A stretch of DNA of 10,539 nt from Chromatiaceae bacterium (GCA_016880695.1 JAEHCY010000011.1:1-10539), one strand, 5' to 3'; positions 1 through 6,778 are shown, counted from the first letter of the stretch. Translations and numbers: made by a program. Notes: generated by a model not told the origin, from the sequence alone.

Positions 1-141
1 ATTTATAGTGGCCGTAACCCACTGATTGTAATGAGGGCGGAAAATGCTAAAACAACTTTTTCTACAACCTCGTTAGGCCCCGCTATTCCAGCACTGGTGA
101 GCGACACATGGCCTTCGGCACCATTCGTTGTTCTCGCTCTG

Positions 142-168
142 ACTCCGAGCGCGGCAGCGCCTCGGAGT
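142..168. repeat. perfect 8-bp inverted repeat (hairpin)
   Basis: ACTCCGAG (142-149) is the exact reverse complement of CTCGGAGT (161-168). Inside, CGC (150-152) can pair with GCG (157-159) around a GGCA loop, leaving one bulged C. No T-run follows on either strand, so a standard intrinsic terminator is unlikely. A second smaller palindrome, CTGAAG-CCGGT-CTTCAG, follows at 178-194. Role unknown. Confidence 0.45.
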
Positions 169-302
169 GGACGGTTGCTGAAGCCGGTCTTCAGTCAGTT
201 AGTCAAAGCCCGCCGCCAGGGCAGGGAAGCTCACCTGAGGGCGTTCACCACTCGCTGTGGGCGGTGGTCATCCGGCCGTCCAAGCGCCACGGAGCGGCCG
301 CC

Positions 303-325
303 GAGCGAGGCCTAACCCCTCGCTC
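303..325 (-). terminator. possible hairpin terminator of the DedA/PAP2 gene
   Basis: GAGCGAGG (303-310) and CCTCGCTC (318-325) form a perfect 8-bp GC-rich stem with a 7-base loop, about 52 bases past the stop codon of the minus-strand gene ending at 377. The position fits a 3' end signal, but there is no U-tract on the minus strand. The loop and right arm also match the left half of an attC-like sequence, so a recombination-site relic is an alternative. Confidence 0.3.
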
Positions 326-376
326 AACACAGGCGCGCTTGGGGGGAAGGCGGCGAGGACTGACAGGCCACCCGGC

Positions 377-2356
377 TCAGAGTCCGAGCAGCAGCAGGTC
401 CCGTCCGGGGTCGGGTTGCTGGGGCGCGGCGGAGGCAAGGTCTTCGCGCAGGTGCTGGTAGGCATCATGGAAACCGGCGCGGGTGGCGGGGATGGCGAAC
501 AGCCCAAGGGGCGTGAGCTTGGTCTGCTCGCTTACGCTGCCGATCCACAGATGCCGATTCTGTTCCCCCAGGCGATAGCCGCTATCCCACAACCGCAGCA
601 CCGCGCGTCCATCTTGCGGCAGGTCTTTGACCCAGGCGAAGGGGCTGTGATGCCCATCGTGGACCTGCGGGAGCAGGGGCAGCTCTTGCAGCGGAAGCTC
701 AGGGGAGAGGAGCTTCAGGCTATTCCCCCAGTCCAGCATCGGGGCGGGTTTCCATCCGGCGCGGGTGAGGATCTGGGCGAGGGCTTGGGGATCTCCGGCA
801 AACTGGAGGTTGAAGGGGTGGTTCTTCTGCTGGCGCAGATCATCGCGCCAGGCGGGCAGGTCCCGCCAGAGCTTGCCCCGCCAGTCCTCGGCGGTGGCGT
901 GGCGAACGGGTTGCTCGAGACGGTGGGCGCTCACCTCCTGCTCCTGAAAGCGGTGGGTTTGCAGTGCGTAGGCCGAACCGATCACGGTCAGTGCCATCAG
1001 CGTCAGGCCCCGCCAATGGCTCTCAAGGTCGGTGTGTCGGCGGTAGGCGATACCGAGGGCCGCCACCCAGGCCAGGCCGAGGGTGATGCTGCCCAGTACC
1101 ACCGTGAGCCAGTGTGCCCCGAGATAGAGCTGGGCCAGCCCCACCAGGCTGATGAGGACCCCGGCGATGCCGTAGGGAAGCCAGTGCCAGGGCGCGGGCA
1201 TGCCCCGGGCGGTGACGACTGACAGGAAGCCGTAGGCGACACTCGCTCGCAGGACGTGGCTGCTGGGAAAGGCCCAGGGAGAGGAGGTGTGGTGGCTGCT
1301 ATCGGCTCCTGGACCCTGGAAAGGGTAGCCGAGGACCAGGGGGGCACCGAATCCGAACCCCAGTGCCGCGATCCAGTACAGGGCCGTGCGCCGATGGCCG
1401 CGAGCCCAGAGATACAGCGCGAGCAGGACCCCAGCCGCGAGGAGGACAAACCCATCGCCGAGGCGATTGAGCGCCACCATAAGGTGATCACCCAAAGGGG
1501 TCCGCAGGCTTTGGAGCGCTTCGAGGACGCCGCGGTTGATCCCAGGCAAACCGTCACCGGTCAGGATCACACTCGCCAAGGCCACCGACCCGGCGGTCAT
1601 CAGCAGCAGGAGCGTGGCCAGGATGGCGAGCCCGCGGGCATCGGGGTGATTGGGATCGGCCAGGGCGGCGGCGATCTCACCCATCTTGGGATGCAGCTCG
1701 CTCCAACGCAGCAGGGATTGGAGCCAGGAGTTGGCATGGGGGCTCAGGAGCAAGAAGATCTGCTGCACCAACCAGATCACGAACCAGACTAGGGCCAGGG
1801 TGGCGCCCAGCACGATCACCAGATGGAACGCCACCTCGGCGGCAAGCTCGAGGGAGGCGCCGAACACCATACCGGGTATCAAATAAGCCGGCGCCCAGGC
1901 CAGGGCGGAGAGGATGTTGGCCACCAGGAACCGGCTCGGCGGCATGGCCAGCATTCCGGCCACCAGGGGGATCACCGCCCGAACGGGTCCGACGAAGCGC
2001 CCGAAGGCAACGCTCTTGCCGCCGTACTTTTCGAAGAAGGCAACCCCGGATTTGAGGCTGTCGGGGTAGCGGTTGAAGGGCCAGACCTCGGTGAGGCGCT
2101 GGCGGAAATGGTAGCCGAGCCAGAAGCTGGCCCCATCACCGGCAACCGCGCCGGCCACCGCCCAGCCGAACACGGGCCAGAAGGCGAGGGCGTCCGCTGC
2201 GATCAGGGCGCCCACGCCAAACATCACCACCACGCCGGGCACGAGTAGGCCCACCACCGCCATGGATTCGGCAAAGGCCACCACGAACACCATGAGATAG
2301 GCCCAGCCAGGATTGGCGGTGACCCAGTCGAGGAGTTGCTGGAATAGCTCCGCCAT
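377..2356 (-). CDS. DedA / PAP2 / LssY C-terminal fusion membrane protein
   Basis: A 659-residue inner-membrane protein with three parts. Residues about 1-210 are a DedA (SNARE-associated) domain: E30 in the first membrane segment, a VPG at 39-41, and the family stretch around FGRFVGPVRAVIPLVAG (118-134). Residues about 240-445 are a PAP2-like phosphatase domain with several membrane segments, carrying PSSH at 364-367 and LYLGAHW at 410-416. Residues about 500-640 are soluble and resemble the LssY C-terminal domain (PFNLQF at 514-519, LRLW at 587-590, LWIGS at 603-607). DedA proteins are implicated in lipid transport and envelope maintenance, and PAP2 enzymes remove phosphate from lipids such as undecaprenyl or phosphatidyl phosphates. 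In this copy the usual PAP2 third motif Arg and Asp positions are Q409 and V419, and the first-motif Lys and Arg-Pro are not evident, so catalysis is doubtful. ATG start; GGAGG lies 12 bases upstream, a long spacing. It is last in the thiD operon, 41 bases after hemL. Confidence 0.88.
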   Translation of the reverse strand: MAELFQQLLDWVTANPGWAYLMVFVVAFAESMAVVGLLVPGVVVMFGVGALIAADALAFWPVFGWAVAGAVAGDGASFWLGYHFRQRLTEVWPFNRYPDSLKSGVAFFEKYGGKSVAFGRFVGPVRAVIPLVAGMLAMPPSRFLVANILSALAWAPAYLIPGMVFGASLELAAEVAFHLVIVLGATLALVWFVIWLVQQIFLLLSPHANSWLQSLLRWSELHPKMGEIAAALADPNHPDARGLAILATLLLLMTAGSVALASVILTGDGLPGINRGVLEALQSLRTPLGDHLMVALNRLGDGFVLLAAGVLLALYLWARGHRRTALYWIAALGFGFGAPLVLGYPFQGPGADSSHHTSSPWAFPSSHVLRASVAYGFLSVVTARGMPAPWHWLPYGIAGVLISLVGLAQLYLGAHWLTVVLGSITLGLAWVAALGIAYRRHTDLESHWRGLTLMALTVIGSAYALQTHRFQEQEVSAHRLEQPVRHATAEDWRGKLWRDLPAWRDDLRQQKNHPFNLQFAGDPQALAQILTRAGWKPAPMLDWGNSLKLLSPELPLQELPLLPQVHDGHHSPFAWVKDLPQDGRAVLRLWDSGYRLGEQNRHLWIGSVSEQTKLTPLGLFAIPATRAGFHDAYQHLREDLASAAPQQPDPGRDLLLLGL

Positions 2357-2397
2357 GGGCTTAGGGAGCCTCCGTCGAGGGTCCGAGCTGGCGCCGG

Positions 2398-3690
2398 CTA
2401 CGGCCGGCGGGCGATCTCCGCGTAAGCCTGGGTCGCGGCGGAGAGGGTGGCGGCGAGCACATCCTCACGGTGGGCCGCCGAGACGAAACCGGCCTCGAAC
2501 GCCGAGGGGGCCAGGTAGACGCCGTGACGCAGCATGGCGTGGAAGAAGGCCTTGAAGCGGTCCAGATCGCAGGCGGTGGCCTGGGCGAAGGTCTCCACCC
2601 GCTCTTCATCGGTGAAAAAGAGACCAAACATGCCGCCCACCTGGTTGCAGGTGAGCGCTACACCGGCGGCGTGGGCAAGGTCCCTGAGTCCATTGGTGAG
2701 AATGCGCGTCTTGGCGTCGAGCACCTCGTAGAACCCCGGTGCGGCGATGAGCTCAAGGGTCTTGAGGCCCGCCGCCATGGCCACCGGATTGCCCGAGAGG
2801 GTGCCGGCCTGGTAGATGGGGCCGCTGGGGGCGATGCGCTCCATGATTTCCCGCCGGCCGCCGAAGGCGCCCACGGGCATGCCGCCGCCGATCACCTTGC
2901 CCAGGGTGGTCAGGTCCGGTCGCACGCCATAGCGCGCCTGGGCCCCGCCGAGGGCGACGCGAAACCCGGTCATCACCTCGTCGAAGATGAGGAGGGTGCC
3001 GCAACGGTCGCAGAGCTCGCGCAGGCCCTCGAGGAAGCCGGGCCGGGGGGGTATGCAGTTCATGTTCCCGGCCACTGGCTCGACGATGATACAGGCGATC
3101 TCCTCCCCAATTCGGGCGAAGGTGTCGCGGACCTGATCGAGATCGTTGTAGCTCAGGGTGATGGTGAGCTCGGCGAGGACCGCGGGGACGCCGGGGGAGC
3201 TTGGCTCCCCGAGGGTGAGGGCGCCGGAGCCCGCCTTCACCAGCAGTGAATCCGAGTGTCCGTGGTAGCAGCCCTCGAATTTCAGGATCCGGTCGCGTCC
3301 GGTGAAGCCGCGGGCGAGGCGAATGGCGCTCATGGTGGCCTCGGTGCCGGAGGAGACCATGCGCACCCGCTCCATCGAAGGCACCAGCTCGGCGATCCGC
3401 GCCGCCATCTGGGTCTCCAGCTCGGTGGGGGCGCCGAAACTGAGGCCGTCGACGAGGGTTCGTTGCACCGCCGCGATCACCTGCGGGTGGGCGTGGCCGA
3501 GGATCATCGGGCCCCAGGACCCTACGTAGTCGACATAGCGGTTTCCGTCCACATCGAACAGATAGGGGCCCTCGCCGCGGCTGATGAACAGGGGATCGCC
3601 GCCCACGCCGCGGAAGGCGCGCACGGGTGAGTTGACCCCGCCAGGGATGAAGCGCTGGGCCTGTACGAAGAGGTCATGGGATCGGGACAT
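2398..3690 (-). CDS. hemL: glutamate-1-semialdehyde 2,1-aminomutase
   Basis: A PLP-dependent cytosolic enzyme that converts glutamate-1-semialdehyde to 5-aminolevulinate, the last step of the C5 route to ALA for heme and other tetrapyrroles. The 430-residue protein has the normal family length. Visible motifs are SSGTEA (113-118, phosphate-binding region), YHGHSD (142-147), DEVMTGFR (237-244) and the PLP lysine K265 in [17 protein letters not shown], the same number as in the E. coli enzyme. I choose the ATG at 3688-3690 (MSRSHDLF), which matches the usual family start. AGGTG lies 6 bases upstream, spanning the thiE stop codon. A GTG three codons earlier directly abuts that stop and is less likely. 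Only 9 bases separate it from thiE, so it is cotranscribed and probably translationally coupled. Confidence 0.97.
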   Translation of the reverse strand: MSRSHDLFVQAQRFIPGGVNSPVRAFRGVGGDPLFISRGEGPYLFDVDGNRYVDYVGSWGPMILGHAHPQVIAAVQRTLVDGLSFGAPTELETQMAARIAELVPSMERVRMVSSGTEATMSAIRLARGFTGRDRILKFEGCYHGHSDSLLVKAGSGALTLGEPSSPGVPAVLAELTITLSYNDLDQVRDTFARIGEEIACIIVEPVAGNMNCIPPRPGFLEGLRELCDRCGTLLIFDEVMTGFRVALGGAQARYGVRPDLTTLGKVIGGGMPVGAFGGRREIMERIAPSGPIYQAGTLSGNPVAMAAGLKTLELIAAPGFYEVLDAKTRILTNGLRDLAHAAGVALTCNQVGGMFGLFFTDEERVETFAQATACDLDRFKAFFHAMLRHGVYLAPSAFEAGFVSAAHREDVLAATLSAATQAYAEIARRP

Positions 3691-3699
3691 CGCGGGCAC

Positions 3700-4338
3700 C
3701 TAATCAGGAAACAGACGGCTGAGCCTGCGGCAGGCAGCGGTGATATCGGTCTGGCCGAAGACCCCCTCGATCACCGCCAAGAAGTCAGCCCCCGCCGCCA
3801 CCAGGCTCGGGCCATTCTCGGGGGTAATACCGCCGATGGCAACCAGGGGCAGGCCGAAGCCCTTTCCCGCGCGCAGGAGCGAGGGGTCGGCTTGAACCGC
3901 CAGAGGTTTGTTCCGGGAGGGGAAGAAGCGGCCGAAGGCCAGGTAATCGGCCCCTTCCTGGGCCGCCCAGGCGGCGCGCCGCAAGTCGTTATAGCAGGAG
4001 ACGCCGATGATGGCTTCGGGTCCGAGGATCGCGCGGGCGGCGGCGGGGCTCGGGTCGTCTCGGCCCAGGTGCACACCGTCGGCGCCAAGCTCCGCGGCCA
4101 GGTGCAGGTCGTCGTTGACGATCAGGGGCACGCCCGCCGTACGACAGAGCCGAAGCAGGGCGTTGGCCTCGAGCCGGCGCCGGCCCGGGTCCGTGCTCTT
4201 GTCGCGGTACTGCACCAGCGAGGCACCGCCGGCGAGGGCGCAAGCGACCGCCTCCGCCAGCTCGAGTCCGGCCGGCGGCTTGCTGGGGGTGATGACGTAG
4301 ACACCGCGCGGGGTGCGGTGGTTGTGGTTAGGGATCAT
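3700..4338 (-). CDS. thiE: thiamin phosphate synthase
   Basis: Joins hydroxymethylpyrimidine diphosphate and thiazole phosphate to make thiamin phosphate. The 212-residue single-domain TIM barrel is of normal family length. Motifs in order: QYRDK (43-47), NDD (75-77, metal and diphosphate binding), GADGVHLG (85-92), GVSC (112-115), AFGRFFPSRNKP (134-145, the diphosphate loop, usually with Thr and Lys), AIGGI (167-171). Its ATG overlaps the thiD stop as ATGA, so ribosomes finishing thiD can restart here; there is no good independent ribosome binding site. The substrate made by the upstream ThiD is used by this enzyme, so the gene pair covers successive steps. Confidence 0.96.
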   Translation of the reverse strand: MIPNHNHRTPRGVYVITPSKPPAGLELAEAVACALAGGASLVQYRDKSTDPGRRRLEANALLRLCRTAGVPLIVNDDLHLAAELGADGVHLGRDDPSPAAARAILGPEAIIGVSCYNDLRRAAWAAQEGADYLAFGRFFPSRNKPLAVQADPSLLRAGKGFGLPLVAIGGITPENGPSLVAAGADFLAVIEGVFGQTDITAACRRLSRLFPD

Positions 4339-5120
4339 GGGTTGGTCTTACTCGCTCGATTGGGTGTCCATTGGCAGCGCCCGGTCTGGAACGCCTGCTG
4401 CAGGGTGCTCCAGGTGTAACGCTGGGCCCGCTCCGCGGCTTCTGGAACACCAAGACCCTGGGCGATGAGCCCCGCGAGGTGGCTCGCGAGGGTGCAGCCC
4501 GAACCGTGATAGCTGTGGGGCAGTCGTGGCCATCGCCAGTGTCTAGAGGTCCCATCGGCACCTTGGAGGCGATTGATAACCTGGTCGGTCGGCGCATGGG
4601 TGCCGGTGACCAACGCCCAAGCACAACCCTGTTCGATGAGCCCCAGCGCGCAATCGGACGGGTCGGACAAGCCGGTAACGGCCTGTGCTTCGGGGAGGTT
4701 CGGGGTGATCAGGGTGCAGCGGGCGAGGAGGTGCCGGCGCAGGGCCGCGAGCAGTTCGGCGCCGGCGAGCGAGTCTCCGGCCCCGGACGCGAGAACCGGA
4801 TCGAGCACCACCGGCAGTCTCGGGAGATCCCCCAGAAGATCGGCCAATGCGTGGGCCGATTCGGCGTCGCCGAGGAGCCCGATCTTGCAGGCAGCCACCG
4901 GGGAATCGGCAAGTAACAGGCGGCACTGCTCGATGATCTGGGCAGTGGGTTGGGGAATGACCGCCCGGACGCCGCAGGTGTCTTGGGTGGTGAGACAGGA
5001 CACCACCGTGCAGGGCCATGCCCCGGCGGCGCGTACTGCCTCGATATCCGCCTGGAGACCCGCGCCGCCGCTGGGATCGTGACCGCCGATACAGAGAACT
5101 ACAGGGGGGGCCGCGGACAT
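4335..5120 (-). CDS. thiD: hydroxymethylpyrimidine/phosphomethylpyrimidine kinase
   Basis: Phosphorylates hydroxymethylpyrimidine twice to give the pyrimidine diphosphate used by ThiE. A ribokinase-fold enzyme of 261 residues, normal length. Motifs: GGHDPSGGAGLQAD (12-25, substrate end), KIGLLG (79-84), LDPVLASGAGD (106-116), TPNLPEA (139-145) and HGSGCTLAS (205-213) forming the anion hole, with C209 in the usual position. The frame is open 64 codons further upstream, but that extension is Arg/Pro-rich and unlike the family. The ATG at 5118-5120 gives the standard N-terminus and has AGGA 6 bases upstream. First gene of the minus-strand operon. The C-terminal 15 residues are polar and not conserved. 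Confidence 0.95.
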   Translation of the reverse strand: MSAAPPVVLCIGGHDPSGGAGLQADIEAVRAAGAWPCTVVSCLTTQDTCGVRAVIPQPTAQIIEQCRLLLADSPVAACKIGLLGDAESAHALADLLGDLPRLPVVLDPVLASGAGDSLAGAELLAALRRHLLARCTLITPNLPEAQAVTGLSDPSDCALGLIEQGCAWALVTGTHAPTDQVINRLQGADGTSRHWRWPRLPHSYHGSGCTLASHLAGLIAQGLGVPEAAERAQRYTWSTLQQAFQTGRCQWTPNRASKTNP

Positions 5121-5223
5121 CGTCAATCCTGATTCCCGCCGAGGCTCAGCCGGCAATCGGCGCCTGGCGGTGGGTCGACGCTGGGAGACGGTGAAGATAT
5201 CCCGCGCTCCCTTGGGGCCTGGC

Positions 5224-5261
5224 GCCCGGCCGCCGGGCACCCCCGCCCTCCGGGGGGGCGG
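5224..5261. repeat. two adjacent GC-rich hairpins in the thiD leader
   Basis: GCCCGG (5224-5229) pairs with CCGGGC (5233-5238) across a 3-base loop, and CCGCCC (5243-5248) pairs with GGGCGG (5256-5261) across a 7-base loop. They lie 100-140 bases upstream of the thiD start, in the likely 5' untranslated region. No T-run follows on the minus strand. Confidence 0.4.
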
Positions 5262-5387
5262 CCGAACGAAGGTGACTCGGCTCATCGCTGGTACCCGTCG
5301 TCGGGGCAACAAGGGTTCGCCGGTGCCGGGTCCGTTGGGGCTGCGGGTGGTTCACTGCAGGCGGTTCGCTGTGCTACCGAATCGCGG

Positions 5388-5415
5388 TTTATCGACGGAG
5401 GTTAGGATAGGTTAA
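5388..5415 (-). promoter_or_regulatory. weak candidate promoter for thiD operon
   Basis: On the minus strand TTAACC (complement of 5410-5415) and GATAAA (complement of 5388-5393) are 16 bases apart, each matching 4 of 6 sigma70 consensus positions. If used, the thiD leader would be about 260 bases long. Other starts closer to thiD are possible in the GC-rich leader. Confidence 0.25.
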
Positions 5416-5441
5416 CCCAGGCGGCGAGTACGTGCCTTGGG

Positions 5442-5469
5442 TTGTTTTTCTGGCTGTTCATGGCAAAAT
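5442..5469 (+). promoter_or_regulatory. candidate extended -10 promoter for rubredoxin
   Basis: TTGTTT (5442-5447), 16-base spacer, CAAAAT (5464-5469) preceded by TGG, giving an extended -10 (TGn). This lies in the only AT-richer patch upstream of the gene and would give a leader of about 55 bases. Confidence 0.35.
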
Positions 5470-5531
5470 GCCGGGCCCCGTCCAATTGTCCCATGCCCGC
5501 CAGGTGCGGTAGGCCGAGCAGGAATTCCCCG

Positions 5532-5702
5532 ATGGCATACAAGCGTTACATGTGCGTGATCTGCGGGTTGATCTATGACGAGGAGTTGGGCCTTCCCACG
5601 GAGGGAATCCCGCCCGGCACCCGCTGGGAGGACGTGCCGCTCAACTGGAAGTGTCCCGAGTGCGGCGCGGGAAAGGAAGACTTCGAGATGATTGAGATCT
5701 GA
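5532..5702 (+). CDS. rubA: rubredoxin
   Basis: A 56-residue cytoplasmic electron carrier that holds one iron atom on four cysteines. The two binding loops are plain: CVICG (C8, C11) and CPECGAGK (C41, C44). Aromatic core residues Y6, Y15 and W39, and the PPGTRWEDVP stretch (27-36), fit the family. The frame is open upstream, but the ATG at 5532 gives the standard MxxYxCxxCG start and has AGGAA 7 bases upstream. Rubredoxins pass electrons to partners such as superoxide reductases, rubrerythrins, alkane hydroxylases or flavodiiron proteins; none is encoded in the window, so the partner is unknown. It is followed after 6 bases by the DUF5063 frame and diverges from the thiD-hemL operon. Confidence 0.96.
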   Translation: MAYKRYMCVICGLIYDEELGLPTEGIPPGTRWEDVPLNWKCPECGAGKEDFEMIEI

Positions 5703-5708
5703 AGGCGT

Positions 5709-6293
5709 ATGACGAACCTCAATGTGCAGCGGGTAACCGAACCCGCCACGGAATCTCGGCTACACTTAAAGCTGTCCACCGCACAGCCCGAGAGGTCCAT
5801 GAGTCCCGAGTCCTTTGAGATGGTCTCCTTGGCCCGCCAGTACTGCGAACTGATCGAGGCGTCGAGCCAAGACCATCCAGGGTGGCTGCCGGGCGTTTCC
5901 AACCTGCTGCCGCGGATACACGCCGCGGTCAGGGCGATGGAAGGGTCCATCGAGCGGCTCGATGGCCATTTGATCCCGGACCTGGATGCTCGTTTCGAGC
6001 TATTTACCCACCTGAGGGAGTTGCTCGGGGAGAACGATGGCTACTGGCTCGAGTATGACCGAGCCGAGGACGATCAGCCCACGATGACCGGCAGCCTCGC
6101 CGACGATCTCACCGATATCTACTGTGAGCTCAAGCATGGGCTGAGATGCCTTGAGGGGGAGCCCTACCGGGCACTAGCGGGATGGTGCCAAGGATTTCGG
6201 TGCCACTGGGGGCAGCACCTGGTGGATGCGGAGCGCCATCTCTATGCCCTGGAGTACCGCGGCTGTCTGGATAGACGCGTCCCAAACCCCTAG
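5709..6293 (+). CDS. DUF5063 family protein
   Basis: A soluble protein with no signal peptide or membrane segment, recognised as DUF5063 from remembered family features: YWLEYD (112-117), GSLADDLTDIYCELK (128-142) and HWGQHLVDAERHL (166-178). Function is unknown. The sequence appears largely helical, acidic and rich in conserved aromatic residues. The start is uncertain. The ATG at 5709 gives 194 residues and sits 6 bases after the rubredoxin stop, with AAGG close by. An ATG at 5799 (MSPESFEM) gives 164 residues, has AGAGG 3 bases upstream, and begins right before the conserved part. A possible -10 element, TACACT (5761-5766), lies between the two, though I see no good -35. Close spacing suggests it is expressed with rubredoxin. 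Confidence 0.85.
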   Translation: MTNLNVQRVTEPATESRLHLKLSTAQPERSMSPESFEMVSLARQYCELIEASSQDHPGWLPGVSNLLPRIHAAVRAMEGSIERLDGHLIPDLDARFELFTHLRELLGENDGYWLEYDRAEDDQPTMTGSLADDLTDIYCELKHGLRCLEGEPYRALAGWCQGFRCHWGQHLVDAERHLYALEYRGCLDRRVPNP

Positions 6294-6308
6294 GAGGCGG
6301 TTGGCTCT

Positions 6309-6339
6309 GGATGCTGCAGTCCCAGTGGTGGTAGCATCC
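6309..6339 (+). repeat. hairpin between DUF5063 and the A-type gene
   Basis: GGATGCTGC (6309-6317) pairs with GGTAGCATCC (6330-6339) through 7 perfect pairs, one G-T and one more G-C, around a 13-base loop. There is no T-run after it, so it is not a standard terminator. It could be a leader structure or protein-binding site for the A-type gene that starts 41 bases later. Confidence 0.4.
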
Positions 6340-6380
6340 GTCGCCATTAACCTGATTGACATGATCGCGAGGTTTTATCG

Positions 6381-6752
6381 ATGTACACAGCGCTAACCGA
6401 AGAGGACATCAGCCTTACCCGACCGGCCCAGACGAAGATGTCTGAGTTGTTCGAGCAGGTCGACGAGGCGGTGCAGGGGGTGCGGGTCTACGCCACACCG
6501 GGCGGCTGTAGCGGAGTCAGTTTCGGCATGACCTTTACGGACTACATCGATGCCGACGACGGGGTGCTCGAATGCGGTGGGTTCAAGGTGGTCGTGGACG
6601 ACGGCACGATGCAGTACCTGCGTGGCGTGGAGATCGACTTTGCAGACTCCGGTGACGGTCGCGCCAGCTTCGTCTTCAACAATCTGACCCCCATGGGCGG
6701 CGGCTGCGGCTCCTGCGGGTCCGGAAGCTCCGGAGGGGGGGGCTGCGGATAG
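6381..6752 (+). CDS. atypical A-type (HesB/IscA-like) iron-sulfur protein
   Basis: A 123-residue protein of the A-type carrier fold, which binds and hands over Fe-S clusters. It aligns well with the ErpA encoded later in the window: GGCSG (41-45, C43), MQYLRGVEIDF (77-87) and a closing strand before FNN (99-101). The family normally ends in C-x-C-G. Here the tail is longer and reads GGGCGSCGSGSSGGGGCG, with C109 and C112 spaced C-x2-C, plus C122 at the end and an extra C65. It is therefore a divergent paralog, and its cluster type or client may differ. The ATG has GCGAGG 8 bases upstream. It lies 87 bases after the DUF5063 gene and is closed by a strong terminator. It is not clearly IscA, SufA, NfuA or DsrR; I leave the symbol blank. 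Confidence 0.88.
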   Translation: MYTALTEEDISLTRPAQTKMSELFEQVDEAVQGVRVYATPGGCSGVSFGMTFTDYIDADDGVLECGGFKVVVDDGTMQYLRGVEIDFADSGDGRASFVFNNLTPMGGGCGSCGSGSSGGGGCG

Positions 6753-6778
6753 TGCGGCTTACAGCTTTTCGGTAACGG

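Larger units (their letters stand above)
1..376. other. gene-free region with palindromes
   Basis: No reading frame here looks like a real protein: the open frames give low-complexity, Arg/Pro/Ser-rich translations with no family resemblance. The stretch lies downstream of the minus-strand membrane gene that ends at 377. It holds three perfect inverted repeats (142-168, 178-194, 303-325). It also holds GTTAGGC at 72-78 and GCCTAAC at 310-316, which resemble integron core and inverse core sites. The first 70 bases are AT-richer than the rest and could be the upstream region of a gene lying left of the window; this is inference. Confidence 0.5.
5121..5531. other. divergent intergenic region thiD / rubredoxin
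   Basis: A 411-base gap between oppositely oriented genes. It must contain the promoters for both directions; weak candidates are listed separately. The thiD-proximal half is very GC-rich with two adjacent hairpins. I looked for a TPP riboswitch on the minus strand and did not find its core: a GGGGTGCCC-like string occurs near 5234-5243, but the CTGAGA and the GAACCTGATCTGG-type segments are absent. Open frames here are low-complexity and not credible. Confidence 0.6.

Noticed and set aside
257..1222. 321-codon plus-strand open frame
   Set aside because: It runs antisense to the membrane fusion gene, whose translation shows three recognisable domains; the plus-strand product is Gly/Gln-rich with no family features. 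Long antisense frames are common at this GC content.
2470..3249. 259-codon plus-strand open frame
   Set aside because: Antisense to hemL, whose PLP lysine and all family motifs are intact.
3691..3699. GTG start for hemL at 3697-3699
   Set aside because: It directly abuts the thiE stop and leaves no room for a ribosome site; the ATG at 3688-3690 matches the family N-terminus and has AGGTG at good spacing.
5121..5312. 64-residue N-terminal extension of ThiD
   Set aside because: Arg/Pro-rich, not family-like, and overlaps GC hairpins; the internal ATG at 5118-5120 has AGGA upstream and gives the normal length.
5121..5390. TPP riboswitch upstream of thiD
   Set aside because: Only a GGGGTGCCC-like piece is present; CTGAGA and the GAACCTGATCTGG / GCCAGCG segments of the aptamer were not found on the minus strand.
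6347..6376. IscR-like half-sites before the A-type gene
   Set aside because: TTAACCTGA and CGAGGTTTT resemble the two halves, but they are 12 bases apart instead of 7, and the right half contains the ribosome binding site.
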